From positions 262,001 through 326,000 of the forward strand of contig JAWKIQ010000005.1 of the NCBI GenBank assembly GCA_041394185.1: a DNA stretch of 64,000 bases. The letters run 5' to 3'. The position numbers were made by a program, and so were the translations under genes. Positions within the stretch are counted from its first letter, which is position 1; the number at the start of each line of letters is the position of its first letter. Below the pieces are notes generated by a model that saw nothing but the letters and a program-made list of their open reading frames with translations, had not been told where the DNA came from and made no database searches. Below, one piece after another: positions 1-8,106 of the stretch. The stretch comes from Acidimicrobiales bacterium (GTDB taxonomy: Bacteria; Actinomycetota; Acidimicrobiia; Acidimicrobiales; Poriferisodalaceae).

Positions 1-550
1 TGAGCCGCAGCGCGAAGTCTCCCCGCTCGCCCACCGGCACCATCGGGTTGAGTTCGGCTTCGATCTTGTCGGGATCCTGCAAGGTGGTCAGCCCCAGTCT
101 CTGAGCCACTCGCCTCACATGGGTGTCGACGGGCAAGCCCGGAAGATCGAACGACACCGTGCGGATCAGATTGCCCGTCTTGCGCCCAACTCCGGGCAGA
201 GCCGCCAGTTCGTCGATGCCGGTGGGCACCTCTCCCCCATGGTTGTCGAGCAACGCCCTGGCCATTCCCAACAGGCTTCGGGCCTTGTTCTTGTAGAACC
301 CGGTCGACCGCACCATCTCCTGCAGTTCGGTCTCGTCGGCGCCGGCGAGGGCCTGGGCGCTTGGGTAGCGGTCGAACAAGGCCGGCGTCACCATGTTGAC
401 GCGAGCGTCGGTGCACTGGGCAGACAGGATGGTTGCCACCAGCAGCTCGAACGGGTTGCGGTGATCGAGCTCGACCACCGCTTCGTACTCTGCGGCCAGA
501 CGCTGATGCGCGAGCTTGGCTCGGCCCTTGGGCGATCGGGGCTTTCCCAT
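1..550 (-). CDS. nth: Endonuclease III (partial, 3' end outside window)
   Basis: This is the 5' part of endonuclease III, the DNA glycosylase/AP lyase that removes oxidised pyrimidines in base excision repair. The gene runs off the left edge, so about 183 residues are visible and the C-terminal [4Fe-4S] cysteines expected in the family are not seen. The ATG at 550 begins MGKPRSPKGR. The helix-hairpin-helix LPGVGRKTGN lies at residues 118-127 with the catalytic lysine at 124, and the catalytic aspartate is D142 in PVDTHVRR. It is divergent from mshD, with about 54 bp between the two starts. The family call is firm; intactness of the missing end is unknown. Confidence 0.93.
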   Translation of the reverse strand, partial: MGKPRSPKGRAKLAHQRLAAEYEAVVELDHRNPFELLVATILSAQCTDARVNMVTPALFDRYPSAQALAGADETELQEMVRSTGFYKNKARSLLGMARALLDNHGGEVPTGIDELAALPGVGRKTGNLIRTVSFDLPGLPVDTHVRRVAQRLGLTTLQDPDKIEAELNPMVPVGERGDFALRL

Positions 551-604
551 CGGTCGAGACGCTAGCTCACACCGGGCAGCCCCGACCCGGATAGCCTCGA
601 CTGG

Positions 605-1315
605 GTGAGCGAAACGATCGACATAGCGGTGGGCGCCGATGCGACCGGGCCGCTGTTCGAGCTGAACGCTGCGGGCCACAGTGCAACCGGCATCGCCGCT
701 GCGGTGCGAGAGATCGCCCGTTCACACCTGGCACCCACCTGGGTTGACCACCCCGATCAAGCCCAGGGCGACCTAGACCAGGCGATGCGAAGCATTGGTC
801 TCGAGGCCCAGAGAGACCTGTGGAAGCTCGAGGTGAATCTGCCTCCGGTCGGGGGTTTCGAGGCTGCCGAGGGGCTCGACATCAGGGCCTTTCGGGTAGG
901 CAACGACGAGGCCGAGTGGGTCGGGGTCAACAACCGGGCCTTTGCCTGGCATCGCGAACAGGGCGGCTGGACTGTCGAACAGGTGAGCCAACGCGAGGCC
1001 GAGCCATGGTTCGACCCTGAAGGGTTCCTGATTCACGAGGTCGACGGCGCCATCGCCGGTTTCTGCTGGACGAAGATCCATGACGATGAGACCCCGCCTG
1101 CGGGTGAGATCTACGTGATAGGGGTCGACCCCGCCCATCACGGCAAGGGCCTCGGGCGAGCCATGACCGTTGCCGGTCTGAGGTCTATCCAGTCGCGGGG
1201 ATACGACCGAGCCATCCTCTACGTCGATGCCGACAACACCCCCGCGGCCAAGTTGTACGAGTCGCTCGGCTTCACGACCGAAACCGTTCGGCGACTGTAC
1301 GTACCGATCGGCTAG
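605..1315 (+). CDS. mshD: Mycothiol synthase-like GNAT acetyltransferase
   Basis: Probable mycothiol synthase, which acetylates Cys-GlcN-Ins with acetyl-CoA in the last step of mycothiol synthesis, in the cytoplasm. The C-terminal GNAT domain is clear. The acetyl-CoA loop reads HHGKGLGRAM near residues 178-187, followed by ADNTPAAKLYESLGF. The stretch WVGVNNRAFAWHREQGGW and AEPWFDPEGF are typical of MshD rather than of a generic GNAT. At 236 residues it is shorter than the usual roughly 300-residue MshD with two GNAT repeats, so the N-terminal repeat is reduced. The start is GTG at 605. It converges on the DUF222-HNH gene across a hairpin holding both stop codons. Mycothiol is an actinobacterial thiol, which supports the taxonomic assignment. 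A related GNAT of other specificity cannot be excluded. Confidence 0.82.
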   Translation: MSETIDIAVGADATGPLFELNAAGHSATGIAAAVREIARSHLAPTWVDHPDQAQGDLDQAMRSIGLEAQRDLWKLEVNLPPVGGFEAAEGLDIRAFRVGNDEAEWVGVNNRAFAWHREQGGWTVEQVSQREAEPWFDPEGFLIHEVDGAIAGFCWTKIHDDETPPAGEIYVIGVDPAHHGKGLGRAMTVAGLRSIQSRGYDRAILYVDADNTPAAKLYESLGFTTETVRRLYVPIG

Positions 1316-1334
1316 GGAGCCCGTCCACTAGCCG
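1309..1334. terminator. Bidirectional hairpin between mshD and the DUF222-HNH gene
   Basis: Perfect 7-bp inverted repeat CGGCTAG/CTAGCCG with a 12-nt loop. It contains the TAG of mshD (1313-1315) and the TAG of the convergent HNH gene (1328-1330). There is no T tract, as is common in high-GC actinobacteria. A terminator role is inferred from symmetry and position. Confidence 0.45.
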
Positions 1335-2659
1335 GTTCGTGTGGTTTGGTTCGGTGGTTTGCCGGCCGGTCTTCGTTGTCGTGGTGGTGGTTTGGTCCAT
1401 TCGCTGATGACGGTGCCGTGGCTGTCCTCGAGTCGCCACTGGTCCGGTGTGCCTCCCATGAAGAGTCGGTTGCCGTTTTGGTGCAACCGGTCGTGATGAT
1501 GCGGGCACAACAGCGCCAGGTTGTCGAGGTCGGTCGATCCGCCGTGTTCGCGATGGTGCAGGTGGTGGGCTTCGCATCGTGTGGCTTCGGTGTTGCAGTG
1601 TTTCCATCTGCATGTGCCGTCGCGTATGGCTAGGGCCAGTTTCTGTGTTGGTGTGGCGTATTCGACGTCATATGCCAGATCCAGCAGCCGCCTGTCTGCC
1701 TGCTGAAACCACGCATTGATCTGGGCTCGGCACAGCATCGAGCGTGCGATCGATGCCGGTATCTGGATTCCATCAAGGGTGTAGGCCAGCCCGTCCGGCC
1801 TTGCGAGTTGGTCGATGTCGACGATCAGGTTCACGCAACCAGCGGCCCGTTCCCGGGTGTCTGCGGTGGGGTCGGCTTGGTCGGCTGCTGGGAGGAGGCC
1901 GTCTGTCAGCATGCTGGCGATGACGTCAGCACCCCGTTGTTGGTGGCTGCGACGCTTCTTGGGGTCTGTGATGGTTCGCATGTCGTGATGAAACGCAGCA
2001 CGCTCACGGCGGTCGTACTCGGCTTTCAACGCAGCACCAGTGACCGGGTCCAATGTGGCGTTGAACCAGATCATGTCGTCACCGTCGATCCCACAAGACC
2101 CACGCCTGCGTCGACGCTGACGCGCCAGCCGCTCGTCAGGATCCTCACGGGTTTGTTCGCGTTCGGCCTCACGAACCGCCGCCCTGGTCTCGTCAGCCGA
2201 CTGGCCGATCGCTTCTGCCAAGAGTCGGGCTTTGATGTCGTCGGGCAGGTCGGTGTTGGTCAGGTAATCGGCTTGCTCGGAGTTGATGTCCCCAGCCTCC
2301 AACGCCTCGGCAACATCGGGATTGGTCGCTAGACGCCGCGACCTGGCTTCGGCCTCGCGTTGGGCCTTACGCGACGGAGCAGGCGGCCCAGGGTCCGGCT
2401 TGGACCCAGACCCAGCCTCGTCCTCGCTCCCGGTATCGGAGTCAGACTCCTTGCCTTTGCGGTTCGCGGCCCTCTGGCGGGCCTTGGTCAACGCGTGCAA
2501 CAGCCGGGCCTCGTGGCCATCCAAACGAGCACGCACACGACGAACGCCACCAAGCTCGGCCTCGAGCCCGGCCACATCCATCACCTCAAGTTGCTCGGCG
2601 CCGCTAAGCACCACCCGCACCTCTGTCACGCCACAAACCCTAAACAGGGGGTAGGACAC
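1328..2659 (-). CDS. DUF222 (13E12-type) HNH endonuclease-like protein, copy 1
   Basis: Member of the actinobacterial DUF222/13E12 family, with a helical DUF222 region through most of the protein and a C-terminal HNH nuclease domain. The HNH part shows CRWKHCNTEATRCEAHHLHH followed by GGSTDLDNLALLCPHHHDRLH, with paired cysteines and the His/Asn/His residues in place. A low-complexity Ser/Gly/Asp linker sits around residues 70-95. These genes are often multicopy, and the M. tuberculosis relatives form the REP13E12 repeats; their cellular role is unsettled. The start is uncertain. GTG 2659 begins MSYPL, but that codon lies inside a 28-nt element also found upstream of copy 2 at 41.9-42.9 kb, where it is not the start of the HNH frame. 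ATG 2581 in the same frame is an alternative (417 aa). Confidence 0.85.
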   Translation of the reverse strand: MSYPLFRVCGVTEVRVVLSGAEQLEVMDVAGLEAELGGVRRVRARLDGHEARLLHALTKARQRAANRKGKESDSDTGSEDEAGSGSKPDPGPPAPSRKAQREAEARSRRLATNPDVAEALEAGDINSEQADYLTNTDLPDDIKARLLAEAIGQSADETRAAVREAEREQTREDPDERLARQRRRRRGSCGIDGDDMIWFNATLDPVTGAALKAEYDRRERAAFHHDMRTITDPKKRRSHQQRGADVIASMLTDGLLPAADQADPTADTRERAAGCVNLIVDIDQLARPDGLAYTLDGIQIPASIARSMLCRAQINAWFQQADRRLLDLAYDVEYATPTQKLALAIRDGTCRWKHCNTEATRCEAHHLHHREHGGSTDLDNLALLCPHHHDRLHQNGNRLFMGGTPDQWRLEDSHGTVISEWTKPPPRQRRPAGKPPNQTTRTG

Positions 2660-2662
2660 TCA
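2635..2662 (-). repeat. Shared 28-nt upstream element of DUF222-HNH genes, copy 1
   Basis: Reading on the minus strand, the element starts with TGAGTGTCCTACCC (plus-strand 2649-2662). It continues as a looser match, N-CT-NNN-TA-N-GGTTT, down to 2635. The same 14-mer and the same trailing matches occur at 42943-42970, immediately upstream of the other DUF222-HNH gene. In this copy the GTG within GAGTGTCC is a possible start codon. Confidence 0.6.
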
Positions 2663-2718
2663 ACCCAAACCCACCCAGCAGCGGCGCCAGAACCCCAGTT
2701 GTCGCTAAGAGCCGGACG

Positions 2719-3423
2719 CTAGGAGACCTGTACTCCCAGGAGCTTGCCTATGAAGTAGCTGGCCAACGCGGCACCGGCGGCGATTGCGACCTGCCTGGCG
2801 GCGGTGCGCACGATCGACCGACCGGTCTGTGTCGCAAGAATCGCGCCGATGAGCGCCGCCGAGGTCAATGCGATGGCCACCGACGCAATAACTGCCGCTG
2901 TTCCGCCGGCGAAAAACCAGGGCACCAACGGCAGGATCGCACCTATGGAGAAGGCGACGAAGGACGAGGAGGCCGCCCCCATTGGCGAGGCCAAGTCGTC
3001 TGGCGACACACCCAACTCCTCGCGGGTGTGCACCTCGAGCGCGATGTCGGGGTTGCTCATCAACGAGCGGGCGATCGATGCGGCCTGCTCGGGGTCTAGC
3101 CCTCGCTCGACATAGAGCTCGGCCAACTCTTCGATCTCGTGCTCGGGCTCGTTGGCATGGGCCTCACGCTCGCGTTTGATCTCGGCCTCGACCAGCTCGT
3201 TCTGGGCCTGCATCGACACATACTCGCCGGCGGCCATCGAGACAGCTCCTGCCAGCAGACCCACGAAACCGGTGACCCGAACCGTCGATGAAGCGATGTC
3301 GGCACCGGCGACTCCGAGAATCAGGAGCGTGTTGGAAACCAGCCCGTCGCTGGCGCCGAACACGGCGGCCCGGATGTTGCCTCCCTGGACATCGCGATGG
3401 TGGTCGTGCATGTGATGGCTCAC
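2719..3423 (-). CDS. VIT1/CCC1-family iron/manganese transporter-like membrane protein
   Basis: Integral membrane protein of the VIT1/CCC1 family (DUF125), whose characterised members move Fe2+ or Mn2+ across membranes. The N-terminus carries HHMHDHHRD, then GGNIRAAVFGASDGLVSNTLLILGV, the hallmark first helix. The second helix region includes SMAAGEYVSMQAQNE. A long charged cytoplasmic stretch (around residues 90-150), rich in Glu and His, fits the metal-binding domain seen between helices 2 and 3. Three further hydrophobic helices follow. The GTG at 3423 or the ATG at 3411 is preferred; a longer frame to 3474 would run into the divergent rlmN start at 3466. Substrate is not determinable from sequence alone. 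Confidence 0.85.
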   Translation of the reverse strand: MSHHMHDHHRDVQGGNIRAAVFGASDGLVSNTLLILGVAGADIASSTVRVTGFVGLLAGAVSMAAGEYVSMQAQNELVEAEIKREREAHANEPEHEIEELAELYVERGLDPEQAASIARSLMSNPDIALEVHTREELGVSPDDLASPMGAASSSFVAFSIGAILPLVPWFFAGGTAAVIASVAIALTSAALIGAILATQTGRSIVRTAARQVAIAAGAALASYFIGKLLGVQVS

Positions 3424-3465
3424 CCAACGAACTGTAACCGCTGTCCCTGGGTAGTCTGCCCCTTG

Positions 3466-4539
3466 ATGGCCCAAGCACCCGACCCCGACGAGCAGGGGCG
3501 CGAACTCCCCTCGAATCCTTCGCTGTACGACCTGAATCGTGACGAGTTGGCCTCGCTTCTGGACGGCGAACCGAGGTTCCGCCTCGACCAGCTGTGGTCT
3601 GGTTTGTACGAGAAACTGCTCGACCCCGCCGACATCTCCAATCTGCCCAAGACCCTGCGCGGAGCGATAGAGGGCCTGTTGCCGCCCGGCCTGTTACAGG
3701 TGCGCCGCTCGGTGAGCCGTGACGGAGGCACCATCAAGTTCCTGTGGCAACTGCGCGACGGGTTCCTCATCGAGACCGTCCTGATGCACTACGACGACCG
3801 AACGACCGTCTGCATCTCGAGCCAAGCCGGATGTGCGATGGCGTGCGGATTCTGTGCCACCGGCCAAGCCGGATTCGATCGGCATCTGACCGTCGGGGAA
3901 ATCGTCGAGCAGGTGATTCGTGCAGGCCAAGAGGCCCGCAAGGTCGACCGTCGCGTCGACAACGTCGTCTTCATGGGCATGGGCGAACCCCTGGCCAACT
4001 TCGAGCCCGTAGCGGCATCGATCGAGCGCATGAACACCGACCTCGGAATCGGAGCCAGACACCTGACCGTCTCGACCGTCGGAGTTGTGCCGGGCATCGA
4101 ACGCTTCACCGACCTCGGTACCCAGGTGGGGCTGGCCGTGTCGCTGCACGCGGCCAACGACACCAAGCGCGACCAGCTGGTGCCGCTGAACCGGCGGTAC
4201 CCCCTGGCCGATCTGGCTCGGGCCTGCCAGAGGTATGTCCAGACCACCCACCGGCGGCTGTCGTTCGAGTGGGCGATGATCGACGGTGTAAACGACACAC
4301 AACAAGACGCTGCCGAACTGGCCGCCTATGCCGCCCCGCTGCGCGCCCATGTCAACCTGATACCGCTGAACCGCACCCCTGGCTACCCGACCACGGGCTC
4401 GTCGATGGACACGATCTTCGAGTTCCGCGACCGGCTCAAGGCCGGCGGCGTCAACGCAACCGTGCGCCGCAATCGCGGAACAGACATAGACGCGGCCTGT
4501 GGGCAGCTGAAGGCCGAACACCGCATAGGGCGTCGCTGA
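3466..4539 (+). CDS. rlmN: 23S rRNA (adenine2503-C2)-methyltransferase / radical SAM RlmN
   Basis: Radical SAM enzyme that methylates C2 of A2503 in 23S rRNA (and of A37 in some tRNAs). The cluster motif CAMACGFC places cysteines at 123, 127 and 130 (CxxxCxxC). It is followed by VVFMGMGEPLANF, the SAM-binding GEPL segment, and STVGVVPGI. The C-terminal RNRGTDIDAACGQL supplies the cysteine used in the methyl-transfer cycle. The 357-aa length matches the family. ATG 3466 is chosen because the upstream residues in this frame look non-coding and would extend into the VIT gene. It is divergent from the VIT gene with about 42 bp between the starts. High confidence. Confidence 0.97.
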   Translation: MAQAPDPDEQGRELPSNPSLYDLNRDELASLLDGEPRFRLDQLWSGLYEKLLDPADISNLPKTLRGAIEGLLPPGLLQVRRSVSRDGGTIKFLWQLRDGFLIETVLMHYDDRTTVCISSQAGCAMACGFCATGQAGFDRHLTVGEIVEQVIRAGQEARKVDRRVDNVVFMGMGEPLANFEPVAASIERMNTDLGIGARHLTVSTVGVVPGIERFTDLGTQVGLAVSLHAANDTKRDQLVPLNRRYPLADLARACQRYVQTTHRRLSFEWAMIDGVNDTQQDAAELAAYAAPLRAHVNLIPLNRTPGYPTTGSSMDTIFEFRDRLKAGGVNATVRRNRGTDIDAACGQLKAEHRIGRR

Positions 4540-4576
4540 ACGCAACCGCGCGCTTTGCTGGCACACTGTTTGGCCC

Positions 4577-4951
4577 ATGGACGGAATTCGTTGGTTCAAT
4601 CCCAGCCAGCCCCAGACCCTGCAGGGTGCGGTGGTGCTGTCTTACTTCAACGCCTTCTTCTCGTTGTTCAGCGTTGGTGTACTGGCCCGCATCACCGGAA
4701 TTCCGGGATCGATCATCTTCTTGGCGCTCATCGCTCAGGCCGCCGGAGCTGTTGGCGTGGCCAGCGAGCGCAAGATCGGCTACATGGTGGCCATCGGCGG
4801 GTCATCGGTGATGACTCTGGTAGACCTGCTGGTCGTGCTCGACGACGGCATCTTCGGCCTGTCACTGATCGGCCTGATGTTCTCCGCGGCGCTGATGACC
4901 CTGCTGCTGCACGACCAGACCCGCAGCTATGCGCGCATATGGTTTCGCTGA
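4577..4951 (+). CDS. Small four-helix membrane protein, unknown
   Basis: I do not recognise this 124-aa protein. It starts MDGIRWFNPSQPQTL and has about four hydrophobic segments, roughly at residues 18-40, 44-64, 68-88 and 92-112, with a short basic C-terminus ending YARIWFR. No signal peptide or catalytic motif is visible. It lies 37 bp after rlmN and 24 bp before the MaoC gene on the same strand, so it may be co-transcribed with menG. It is probably an inner-membrane protein; no function is proposed. Confidence 0.7.
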   Translation: MDGIRWFNPSQPQTLQGAVVLSYFNAFFSLFSVGVLARITGIPGSIIFLALIAQAAGAVGVASERKIGYMVAIGGSSVMTLVDLLVVLDDGIFGLSLIGLMFSAALMTLLLHDQTRSYARIWFR

Positions 4952-4975
4952 CCCTCGACTGAAAGACTGAGACAC

Positions 4976-5434
4976 ATGGCAGCTACAGAGATCAACGGCC
5001 TCGACGACCTCGAATCACGGGTCGGTTCACACCTCGGCTACAGCGAATGGCACAACGTCAGCCAGGAGCAGGTGAACACGTTTGCCGACGCCACGGGTGA
5101 TCACCAGTGGATTCACATCGACGTAGAGCGGGCCAAGGCCGGCCCCTTCGGAGGCCCCATCGCACACGGCTATCTCACCCTGTCGCTGGCGCCGATGCTG
5201 ATGGCCGAGATCATGACCGTCAAGGGCGTCGCAATGGGCGTCAACTACGGAGCCGACAAGATCCGCTTCATGTCACCGGTGCCGGTTGGTTCCAACGTCA
5301 GGGCCGGAGCAGAGGTAGTCAGCGTCGACCGCTTCGACGGTGGTGCCCAGTACAAGATCAAGATGACCTTCGAGGTCGAAGGCACAGAAAAGCCTGCCTG
5401 CGTCGCCGAGGTCATCTACCGGGTATATGCCTGA
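4976..5434 (+). CDS. MaoC-like (R)-specific enoyl-CoA hydratase
   Basis: Single hot-dog-fold MaoC-family hydratase of 152 aa, expected to hydrate trans-2-enoyl-CoA to (R)-3-hydroxyacyl-CoA or the reverse. The active-site region FADATGDHQWIHID carries the conserved Asp and His of the hydratase 2 motif, followed by GPFGGPIAHGYLTLSL. It resembles the mycobacterial Rv0130 type. The 3' end overlaps the menG start by 8 bp (5427-5434), so the two are probably translated together, although no functional link is obvious. Substrate chain length cannot be read from sequence. Confidence 0.88.
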   Translation: MAATEINGLDDLESRVGSHLGYSEWHNVSQEQVNTFADATGDHQWIHIDVERAKAGPFGGPIAHGYLTLSLAPMLMAEIMTVKGVAMGVNYGADKIRFMSPVPVGSNVRAGAEVVSVDRFDGGAQYKIKMTFEVEGTEKPACVAEVIYRVYA

Positions 5435-6152
5435 CATTCCGTCCTCCCCCGTCACCGACGAGGGGCTCCTGGAGGGCGAAGCCAAGGCGTCGGCCGTCAG
5501 GTCGATGTTCGACCGCATCGCCCCAAGGTACGACCGCGTCAATCGGATAATGACCTTCGGTATCGACGTGCGATGGCGTCGTCGCACGGTCGAGCGCTTG
5601 GGTTTGAGTCAGGGTTCGCTGGTGCTCGACATAGCTGCGGGCACCGGCGACCTGTGCAACGACTTGGCGTCGGCGGGTCACCATCCCATTGGCGTCGACT
5701 TCTCGATGGGCATGATGCAAGCCCGGCGAACGACCGCCCAGATGGTCCAGGGCGACGCCCTGAGCCTTCCGGTCGCGGACGCGTCCGTCGACGGCGTGGT
5801 CTGTGGCTTCGCACTGCGAAACTTCGTCGACCTGCCAAGCTTCTTCACCGAGTTGGGCCGAGTCGTGCGCCCCGGGGGCCGCATCGCACTGGTAGACGCG
5901 GCCGAACCGCGCAACCCCGTCGCCCGCTTTGGCCACGGCATCTACTTCGGCAAGGTGGTTCCGTGGGTGGGTGGTGTGCTGTCAGACAAAAGCGCATACG
6001 CCTATCTGCCCAAATCGCTGGCGTACCTGCCCCCGGTCGACGAGATGCTGGCCGACCTGCGGCGGGCCGGCTTCGCCGACGCCGAGTGGAAAGCTCTCAC
6101 TTTCGGAGCAGCCCAGATGCTGACCGGTACCCGAACAGGCGATTCCGGCTAG
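5427..6152 (+). CDS. menG: Demethylmenaquinone methyltransferase
   Basis: UbiE/MenG-family SAM-dependent methyltransferase, the last step of menaquinone synthesis. Motif I is VLDIAAGTGDLC, preceded by the family signature MFDRIAPRYDRVNRIMTFGIDVRWRR. Later GFALRNFVDLPSFFTELGRVVRPGG matches the post-motif region. The 241-aa length is normal. Presence of menA about 1 kb away on the other strand supports a menaquinone role over ubiquinone. Its stop overlaps by 4 bp the stop of the convergent flippase-like gene (shared CTAG at 6149-6152). Confidence 0.94.
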   Translation: MPDIPSSPVTDEGLLEGEAKASAVRSMFDRIAPRYDRVNRIMTFGIDVRWRRRTVERLGLSQGSLVLDIAAGTGDLCNDLASAGHHPIGVDFSMGMMQARRTTAQMVQGDALSLPVADASVDGVVCGFALRNFVDLPSFFTELGRVVRPGGRIALVDAAEPRNPVARFGHGIYFGKVVPWVGGVLSDKSAYAYLPKSLAYLPPVDEMLADLRRAGFADAEWKALTFGAAQMLTGTRTGDSG

Positions 6153-7189
6153 CTCACCGGGTCCGCTGTGCCCCACTTCATGCTGGTGTGGAAGTGGATG
6201 CGGAACCACACGTAGGCGCCGAGACCGGCCAATATCGGCAGCCAATAGCTGACGAGCCGGTATGCCAGGGTTGCCAGAACCGCCCGGCCCGGGCTGACGC
6301 CCGACGCAATCAGGGCCGCAGTGAGGCCTGCTTCGACGAACCCCAGCCCGCCCGGTGTGATGGGCACCATCGTCAACACCGCTCCGGCCACATAGGCCAG
6401 CAGCACCAGCGACACCCTGTGCTCGTCGCCGACGGCAACCAGTGCCGCCAACAGCGCGTAGAAGTCGAACAGCCACTTGGCCACCGATGCCGCCGCGGCC
6501 TGGGGCCACCGGCGACCGATCGACGAAAGAACCGCATCTCGCTCTGTGACCAGCCGTTCAGGCAGGGCCACAGTGCCTGGCTTGCTCGGATGGATGCGTT
6601 CGATTGTTCGCCCCGCCAGCCGCAGCAACCTGGACGACCGGGCCAGCACCACGGTGACTATGCCCAACGCCACGAACAGGCCCGCACCTATCCAAGCGGC
6701 CTTGGCGATCGAGTTCGGAACCGGCATGCCGGCCCAGATCGCCGGTATCGACAACACGGGCAGCACGAACAGCGACGCGGTCGTCATCAAAGACATCGCG
6801 GTCAGAGCAGCCGCGGCGGCCGCCGGATCGTTTCCTGCGACCTGCAACATGCGGAACTGCAGGGCCCCACCGGCAGCCGCGCCACCGGGCACGACCCTGC
6901 TGAACGCGTTCGACGCGAGTTGCGAGGTGATCAGCTCGAACCAGCCGGCATCGCGAAAGGCCAGGCGCTGCAGATACCAGACGGCAGCGAAGCTGATGAT
7001 CTGGGCACCCAGCATCAGAGCAAACCAGCCGGGGGCGATGTTCGACAGCCGCGGCCACGCCTGCATCACCTCGGTCAGCGATGGAGCCACCAGATACAAA
7101 GCGACGGCCGAGACGATCAACATCATCACCCGGCCGCGCGAGAACGCCCCAGGCGACTGACGTTCGATGGGCTCGGCCACGCGCGACAC
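6149..7189 (-). CDS. Flippase-like / lysylphosphatidylglycerol synthase TM-region family protein
   Basis: Polytopic membrane protein of about 346 aa of the UPF0104 / LPG-synthase transmembrane-domain family, with about eight hydrophobic segments. Typical family blocks are SQLASNAFSRVVPGGAAAGG and the C-terminal TPGGLGFVEAGLTAALIASG. It lacks the catalytic C-terminal domain of MprF, so aminoacyl-lipid synthesis is not implied; such stand-alone domains are thought to act as lipid or glycolipid translocases. GTG 7189 (VSRVAEPIERQ) is the chosen start; a longer reading of the frame runs into menA. It lies 35 bp downstream of menA on the same strand. Confidence 0.8.
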   Translation of the reverse strand: MSRVAEPIERQSPGAFSRGRVMMLIVSAVALYLVAPSLTEVMQAWPRLSNIAPGWFALMLGAQIISFAAVWYLQRLAFRDAGWFELITSQLASNAFSRVVPGGAAAGGALQFRMLQVAGNDPAAAAAALTAMSLMTTASLFVLPVLSIPAIWAGMPVPNSIAKAAWIGAGLFVALGIVTVVLARSSRLLRLAGRTIERIHPSKPGTVALPERLVTERDAVLSSIGRRWPQAAAASVAKWLFDFYALLAALVAVGDEHRVSLVLLAYVAGAVLTMVPITPGGLGFVEAGLTAALIASGVSPGRAVLATLAYRLVSYWLPILAGLGAYVWFRIHFHTSMKWGTADPVS

Positions 7190-7224
7190 CGTAGTAAAAC
7201 CCGGCGCATCGCGTCCGGTGGGGG

Positions 7225-8103
7225 TCAGATCGCCAACCCGATCGAGTACAGAACCGCCACCGCCAGCTGCAGCCGACCGGTGGCAGCCAGCACGGCGATC
7301 AGATCGCGACCCTTGACCCCGCCGAGCACCGACCTGGCCGGGGCCAAGGCCAGCGGAGCGGCCAGGAGCCCCAACAGTGCCCATGGGCGGTCGATGGCCG
7401 AAACCCCGATAGCGGCAAAGGAAGCAGCCAGGGTGGCCACGTAGAACTTCCTGGTTCCGGGGTCGCCGAGCCGCACCGCCAGCGTTCGCTTGCCGGCCTC
7501 GGCGTCGCCTGGGATGTCGCGCAGGTTGTTGGTTATCAGCATCGCCACCGACAGCAGACCAACGGCAGTCGCAGCGGGCCACGAGACCCAATCGATCTGC
7601 TCGGTCTGCACATACGTGGTTCCGACGGTGGCCACCAGACCGAAGAAGACGAACACGAACACCTCGCCCAGGCCCATGTATCCATAAGGCGACGGTCCGC
7701 CGGTGTACAGCCAACCGGCCGCGATGGCCGTGGCCCCTATCGCCAGTAGCCACCAGGTGGTGAGGGCGGCCAGCAACAGTCCGAACACCGCCGCGACCCC
7801 GAACCACAACAGCGCTGCGGTCTTGACCGCCTTGGGTGTGGCCACTTTGGACGCGACCAGGCGCATCGGCCCGACCCGAACCTCATCGGTTCCTCTGATG
7901 CCGTCGGAGTAGTCGTTGGCGTAGTTGGTGGCGATCTGAAGAGCCAGGGCCACCACTGCGGCCAGCGCGGCCCGCCCCCAGATCGGGCCGTCACCGCCAA
8001 TGGCAACGCCGGTTCCGACGGCAACGGGCACTATGGCCGCAGGCAGAGTCCTGGGTCGTGCAGCCTCGACCCAGTGCTCGAGCGAAGTTCCAGCCAGATT
8101 CAG
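7225..8103 (-). CDS. menA: 1,4-dihydroxy-2-naphthoate polyprenyltransferase, atypical start
   Basis: UbiA-superfamily membrane prenyltransferase that attaches the polyprenyl tail to DHNA in menaquinone synthesis. The first Asp-rich motif is NYANDYSDG and the second NNLRDIPGDAEAGKRT, with about eight to nine helices. The first standard start is GTG 8031, but the same frame upstream encodes WVEAARPRTLPAA, the conserved N-terminus of MenA. No ATG, GTG or TTG lies between the SDR stop (8107-8109) and 8031, so CTG 8103 or CTG 8097 is the likely start, three or nine nt after the SDR gene. This points to rare CTG initiation or reinitiation after SDR translation. The family call is firm; the start is inferred. 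Confidence 0.88.
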   Translation of the reverse strand: MNLAGTSLEHWVEAARPRTLPAAIVPVAVGTGVAIGGDGPIWGRAALAAVVALALQIATNYANDYSDGIRGTDEVRVGPMRLVASKVATPKAVKTAALLWFGVAAVFGLLLAALTTWWLLAIGATAIAAGWLYTGGPSPYGYMGLGEVFVFVFFGLVATVGTTYVQTEQIDWVSWPAATAVGLLSVAMLITNNLRDIPGDAEAGKRTLAVRLGDPGTRKFYVATLAASFAAIGVSAIDRPWALLGLLAAPLALAPARSVLGGVKGRDLIAVLAATGRLQLAVAVLYSIGLAI

Positions 8104-8106
8104 CGC

